Below, in pieces: positions 7,394 through 10,784 of a stretch of 10,784 nucleotides of DNA. Source of the DNA: Saprospiraceae bacterium. Lineage in GTDB: Bacteria; Bacteroidota; Bacteroidia; Chitinophagales; Saprospiraceae. The translations under genes and the position numbers were made by a program. Under the pieces are notes generated by a model, which saw only the letters and a list, made by a program, of their open reading frames with translations, did not search any database and was not told the DNA's origin. Location: NCBI GenBank assembly GCA_027009605.1, contig JALVCY010000372.1, positions 1 to 10,784 on the forward strand. Direction: 5' to 3'. Position 1 is the first letter of the stretch, and each line of letters begins with the position of its first letter.

Positions 7394-8655
7394 ATAAAAT
7401 TAAAAATATAGCCGTCATCGGCAGCGGGGGCAGGGAGCACGCCGTCGCTTGGAAGTTAGCACAAGAGCGGGGTCAAGAGTCCGTCTTTGTCCTGCCGGGC
7501 AATGCAGGTATTCCCAATAGTCACTCCATAGATGCTTCTAATTTTGGTGCTGTTCAAAGCTTTTGTATTAAAAATAAGATTAACCGGATTTTTGTAGGGC
7601 CGGAGCAACATTTGGCGGATGGCATTGTGGACTATTTTAAGGATTCTGAGATTTTGGTTTTAGGGCCGGATGCGGCTTCCGCAAAATTGGAATCGTCAAA
7701 GATTTTTGCCAAGGAATTTATGAAGCAGTATGGAGTGGCTACCGCCAACTTCCGAAAGTTTAATCATATTCCCGACGCTCAAAAATACATCCAAACCAAG
7801 ACCAACGGAATGGTCATCAAGTTGGATGGATTAGCCGGCGGCAAGGGCGTTTTTGTGTGTGATACCGTAACAGAAGGCTTGGAGGCCTTGCAAGTCCTTT
7901 CGGAAAAATATGGCGAAGTGGATTTTATTATTGAAGATAAAATTGTCGGAGACGAAATATCCATTATTGGTTTTACGGATGGACAAAACATCCAACTTCT
8001 TCAAGCATCCCAAGACCATAAACAACTTTTGGACGGCGACCAAGGGCCGAATACCGGTGGCATGGGAGCCTTTTGTCCGGTACCGGAATGGAATGAGTCT
8101 TTGGCGCAAGACATCCGGCAACGCATCATAGATCCCACCTTAAAAGGTATCCAAGCTGAAGGGATGAATTACCGGGGAATTATTTATTTTGGCATTATGG
8201 TCTCGAAGGAAGGACCGTTTCTTTTGGAGTACAATGTCCGGTTGGGTGATCCGGAAACGGAAGTTTTATTGCCTTCTTTAAAGACCAACTTAACGGATTT
8301 AATGGAAGCTACGCTGACCGGCGGATTGGATAAGATGGAATTAGAATTTGAAGACGGATTTTTTGTGGATGTTGTCTTAGCTTCCGGCGGCTATCCGGGG
8401 GAGTATGTCAAGGGCCTGCCCATCTCCATTAAAAAAGACGATAGTCTTATATTTAAGGCCGGAGTAGCACTCGAACAAGGCCAATTGGTCACCTACGGCG
8501 GGCGAGTACTCAACATTGTAGCCCACGGTAGTCATTTGGCGCAAGCCATCCAAAAAGCTTATCAGAGTATTCAGGAGGTTCATTTTGATGGGATGTATTT
8601 CCGGAAGGATATTGGGCAGAGAAAAAATAACTTTCTAAAAAACTATTCGGCATGA
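7390..8655 (+). CDS. purD: Phosphoribosylamine-glycine ligase (GAR synthetase)
   Basis: PurD ligates glycine to 5-phosphoribosylamine with ATP, giving GAR (step 2). The 421-residue length is typical. The N-terminal domain opens with IAVIGSGGREHA (residues 7-18), the PurD hallmark. The ATP-grasp domain follows, with VIKLDGLAGGKGVFV, DQGPNTGGMGAF, and the metal-binding LLEYNVRLGDPETE, a mild variant of the usual EFNVRFGDPETQ. The C-terminal domain contains LASGGYPGEY. The ATG at 7390 overlaps the purC-purE stop in ATGA, so it is probably translationally coupled; the TGA stop likewise overlaps the purN start. The product is unstable and is made from another unstable intermediate supplied by PurF, whose gene lies two places downstream in the same transcript. 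Confidence 0.97.
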   Translation: MNKIKNIAVIGSGGREHAVAWKLAQERGQESVFVLPGNAGIPNSHSIDASNFGAVQSFCIKNKINRIFVGPEQHLADGIVDYFKDSEILVLGPDAASAKLESSKIFAKEFMKQYGVATANFRKFNHIPDAQKYIQTKTNGMVIKLDGLAGGKGVFVCDTVTEGLEALQVLSEKYGEVDFIIEDKIVGDEISIIGFTDGQNIQLLQASQDHKQLLDGDQGPNTGGMGAFCPVPEWNESLAQDIRQRIIDPTLKGIQAEGMNYRGIIYFGIMVSKEGPFLLEYNVRLGDPETEVLLPSLKTNLTDLMEATLTGGLDKMELEFEDGFFVDVVLASGGYPGEYVKGLPISIKKDDSLIFKAGVALEQGQLVTYGGRVLNIVAHGSHLAQAIQKAYQSIQEVHFDGMYFRKDIGQRKNNFLKNYSA

Positions 8656-9221
8656 AGCAGTTAGCCATACTTATTTCCGGAAGGGGCAGCAATATGAAAG
8701 CCATAGCCGAAGCCTGCCAAAACGGTGTCTTAAAAGGAGTCGCCAATGTCCGCATTGTCATTTCTAACAACCTGAAAGCCAAGGGTTTAGAAACAGCAAG
8801 AGCGATGAATATTCCTACCGCCGCCATCGCTTCGAAGGACAAATCCAGGCTGGAATTTGACCGGGCGTTGCTTCGATTTTTGAAAGAGATAGACGTGGAT
8901 TATATCATCTTGGCGGGATTTATGCGACGATTGACCAAGGAATTTACCGATGCCTATCCCCAAAGAATTATTAATATTCATCCGGCAGACACACGCCAAC
9001 ATCGCGGGCTGGGTGCTTACGAATGGGCTTGGGAAAATCAATTGCCCGACACCAAAATAACCGTCCACTACGTTAATGATAAGATTGACGACGGACAGAT
9101 TATTGCGCAAGCGAATGTTGATTTAAACGGAGTTCAAAGCTTGGCAGAAGTAGAAGCTAGAGGACTAAAAGTAGAGCATCAATTTTTTGCGCAAGCCTTA
9201 AAAACTATTTTTGAAAACTAA
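8652..9221 (+). CDS. purN: Phosphoribosylglycinamide formyltransferase (10-formyl-THF dependent)
   Basis: PurN transfers a formyl group from 10-formyltetrahydrofolate to GAR (step 3). The 189-residue protein begins with LAILISGRGSNMKAI, the phosphate-binding start of the family. Catalytic residues equivalent to E. coli N106, H108 and D144 appear as N108 and H110 in IINIHP and D146 in KIDDGQIIAQ. The folate-site region is not the common SLLPxFxG: after NIHP the sequence reads ADTRQHRGLGAYEWAW. This looks like a PurN subfamily, not damage, because the flanking catalytic residues and frame are intact. The start overlaps the purD stop (ATGA). The TAA at 9219-9221 is followed after 12 nt by purF. 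A PurT alternative is not present in the window. Confidence 0.94.
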   Translation: MKQLAILISGRGSNMKAIAEACQNGVLKGVANVRIVISNNLKAKGLETARAMNIPTAAIASKDKSRLEFDRALLRFLKEIDVDYIILAGFMRRLTKEFTDAYPQRIINIHPADTRQHRGLGAYEWAWENQLPDTKITVHYVNDKIDDGQIIAQANVDLNGVQSLAEVEARGLKVEHQFFAQALKTIFEN

Positions 9222-9233
9222 CGACCAAAACGT

Positions 9234-10673
9234 ATGTGTGGAATTGTAGGATTTTCCGGAAAGAAAAAAGTCATTGCCGATTTGATACTCGGGTTGACTT
9301 CATTGCAACACCGGGGGCAGGACTCTGCCGGTATTGTGACTTTCAAAGACATGTTTCGTATTAAAAAAGGGCTGGGTCTGGTCAATGAAGTGTTTAAAGA
9401 AAAACACATCCACCGGCTAAAAGGAAAAATCGGTATCGGGCATGTACGCTACACGACGCATGGCACAAACAACAAGGGCAATGCCCAACCGATAGTCACC
9501 AATTATCCTTTCGGTATCGCCATGGTACACAACGGCAATGTGACCAATTATGAAAAAATGAATCAGGCCTTATATCATGATTATCACGTATTGCCCACCT
9601 CCACCAATGACTTAGAAATATTACTTTACACGTTTGCGGCAGAATTAGAAAAAAAGGACTTGGGGCACATCGCCGCCGAAGACATCCTAGCCGCCGCCCA
9701 AGCCACCCAAGAGAGAGTAGAAGGGGCGTATGCCGTGATCAGTGTCATCGCCAACCACGGGCTTTTGGCCTTTATGGATCCCAATGGGCTACGCCCGCTC
9801 TTACTCGGCAAAAAAGAAACAGATAAAGGTTGGGTCTTCGGACTCGCATCAGAATCTGTGACTTTTGACCATTTGGGCTACGAAGTGATTCGGGATTTGC
9901 AGCCCGGAGAAATTCTATTTATTGATAATAACCAGCACATTCACAGCCGTATAGGTCACCAAAAGCAACGCAAATTTTGTATTTTTGAATACATTTATTT
10001 TGCGCGGGAAGACTCCATTATCCATGACAAATTAGTCGCCGGTAAGCGGGTACGAATGGGTCAAGCCTTGGCACACAAAATCCAAGCCGCCGGACTCCAA
10101 CCGGACATTGTCATTGATGTACCGTCTTCGGGATACTTTGCGGCATCCGGTCTTGCCGAAGAATTGGGCATTCCCCACCACCGCGGTTTAGTCAAAAGTA
10201 ATTACATCGGACGCTCCTTTATTTCCCCCAAACAAAGCGAGCGGGAAGCCATCGTCAAACGCAAACTAAACCCCATCAAAAACACCGTCCGCGACAAAAA
10301 AATCGTGGTGGTAGATGACTCCATCGTGCGGGGGACTACGTCCAAAAGAATTGTCAAACTCCTACGTCAAGCCGGTGCCAAAGAAATCTATTTTGCGTCC
10401 GCTGCCCCCCCCATCAAACATCCTTGCATTTATGGGATTGACATGTCCATTTCCACCGAATTAATCGCTGCCAACAAGACGCTTGAAGCCATCAAAGACT
10501 TTATTGAAGCCGATGCCCTTTTTTATAATACGGCCGAAGACTTGGATCATATATTTGCAAACTTCTCCACTTGCACCGCCTGCTACACCGGGAATTATCC
10601 TACCGACAACGCCCAAGCAGCTTTAAAACATATCGAGCGAGAGCGACTTTTGGATAAGAAGGGGTGCAGTTGA
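9234..10673 (+). CDS. purF: Amidophosphoribosyltransferase, Fe-S type without propeptide
   Basis: PurF commits PRPP to purine synthesis, making phosphoribosylamine from PRPP and glutamine (step 1), and is normally feedback-inhibited by purine nucleotides. The 479-residue protein starts MCGIVGF, so C2 becomes the N-terminal nucleophile after methionine removal. The glutaminase domain (about 2-235) shows LQHRGQDSAGI, GHVRYTTHG, VHNGNVTNY and DPNGLRPL. The transferase domain has the PRPP loop VVVVDDSIVRGTTS (358-371). Four cysteines match the [4Fe-4S] ligands of Bacillus subtilis PurF (C236, C382, C442, C445): C249 in RKFCIFE, C398 in KHPCIYG, and C447 and C450 in CTACYTGNYPT. The Bacillus and human enzymes have a cleaved propeptide before the cysteine; here an in-frame TAA at 9219 with only four sense codons before the ATG excludes one. 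There is no Shine-Dalgarno. It is the last gene of the operon, followed by a terminator candidate. Confidence 0.97.
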   Translation: MCGIVGFSGKKKVIADLILGLTSLQHRGQDSAGIVTFKDMFRIKKGLGLVNEVFKEKHIHRLKGKIGIGHVRYTTHGTNNKGNAQPIVTNYPFGIAMVHNGNVTNYEKMNQALYHDYHVLPTSTNDLEILLYTFAAELEKKDLGHIAAEDILAAAQATQERVEGAYAVISVIANHGLLAFMDPNGLRPLLLGKKETDKGWVFGLASESVTFDHLGYEVIRDLQPGEILFIDNNQHIHSRIGHQKQRKFCIFEYIYFAREDSIIHDKLVAGKRVRMGQALAHKIQAAGLQPDIVIDVPSSGYFAASGLAEELGIPHHRGLVKSNYIGRSFISPKQSEREAIVKRKLNPIKNTVRDKKIVVVDDSIVRGTTSKRIVKLLRQAGAKEIYFASAAPPIKHPCIYGIDMSISTELIAANKTLEAIKDFIEADALFYNTAEDLDHIFANFSTCTACYTGNYPTDNAQAALKHIERERLLDKKGCS

Positions 10674-10707
10674 TTTGTTCTTGAAAAATTGTAACTGTTT
10701 AGGTGCT

Positions 10708-10737
10708 CCTATTTTAAGGCAAAAAATAGGCATTTTT
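10708..10737 (+). terminator. Probable rho-independent terminator after purF
   Basis: CCTATTTT (10708-10715) pairs perfectly with AAAATAGG (10723-10730) around a seven-base loop, followed by CA and five T (10733-10737). A flanking TG/CA pair could add two base pairs past a two-base bulge. The stem is AT-rich, so weaker than the terminator after purM. Its position 34 nt after the purF stop and its T tract on the + strand fit termination of the operon. No matching T tract follows the stem on the - strand, so it is probably one-directional. Confidence 0.65.
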
Positions 10738-10744
10738 GTGTATG

Positions 10745-10780
10745 TTGAAGCTACAATTTTTGAAGCGTAGCTGGGCTACG
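10745..10780. repeat. Small hairpin with competing pairing partners at the window end
   Basis: CGTAGC (10766-10771) and GCTACG (10775-10780) form a perfect six-base inverted repeat with a three-base loop. A second GCTAC copy at 10750-10754 can pair with GTAGC at 10767-10771 instead, so two mutually exclusive hairpins are possible. TTGAAGC also occurs twice, at 10745-10751 and 10760-10766. There is no T run after the hairpin within the window. It could be a short extragenic repeat, the leader of a downstream gene, or chance; the window ends four bases later. Confidence 0.4.
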
Positions 10781-10784
10781 TGAG

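Noticed and set aside
1..10784. Defence system, prophage, transposon or CRISPR array
   Set aside because: Every stretch over about 110 nt is occupied by a purine synthesis gene. I see no transposase or integrase motifs, terminal repeats, spaced direct repeats or tRNA-like folds.

Overview
This window is an almost uninterrupted run of de novo purine biosynthesis genes, all on the + strand. In order they are purM (3' end only), purL with a PurS-like N-terminus, purQ, purH, a purC-purE fusion, purD, purN and purF. Together they cover every step from PRPP to IMP except adenylosuccinate lyase (PurB), which is not in the window. PurK is also absent, and it is probably not needed because the PurE domain carries class II (direct CO2-using AIR carboxylase) signatures. 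I see no mobile element, CRISPR array, tRNA or rRNA gene, and no evidence of a new non-metabolic system.

Layout. Positions 1-469 hold the C-terminal part of purM. A convincing intrinsic terminator follows at 482-512, so purM probably ends one transcript and the seven genes from 558 onward form a second one. Those genes are packed tightly: purL/purQ are 11 nt apart, purQ/purH overlap by 4 nt (ATGA), purH/purC-purE are 19 nt apart, purC-purE/purD and purD/purN each overlap by 4 nt (ATGA), and purN/purF are 12 nt apart. A second intrinsic terminator candidate at 10708-10737 closes the operon after purF. The last ~45 nt carry a small perfect hairpin whose context is cut off by the window edge.

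How the genes work together. PurF makes phosphoribosylamine from PRPP and glutamine. PurD adds glycine and PurN formylates the product. PurL with PurQ makes FGAM, and PurM closes the ring to AIR. The PurE domain carboxylates AIR to CAIR and the PurC domain adds aspartate to give SAICAR. PurB, encoded elsewhere, would release AICAR, and PurH finishes to IMP.

Organism. This is bacterial DNA with the standard stop codons (TAA and TGA both end genes; tryptophan is TGG) and moderate G+C, mid-40s percent by eye. None of the seven complete genes has a recognisable Shine-Dalgarno sequence; leaders are A-rich instead. The combination of a PurS-PurL fusion, a long-form PurC fused to class II PurE, an Fe-S-type PurF without a propeptide, and divergent motifs in PurH and PurN does not match the model enteric or Bacillus systems. 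It suggests an under-sampled lineage, but I cannot name the phylum from the sequence alone.

Most worth a second look: the PurC-PurE fusion, which has the same domain order as animal PAICS but is built on a different PurC subfamily, and PurF, which keeps all four cluster cysteines although an in-frame stop rules out any propeptide.
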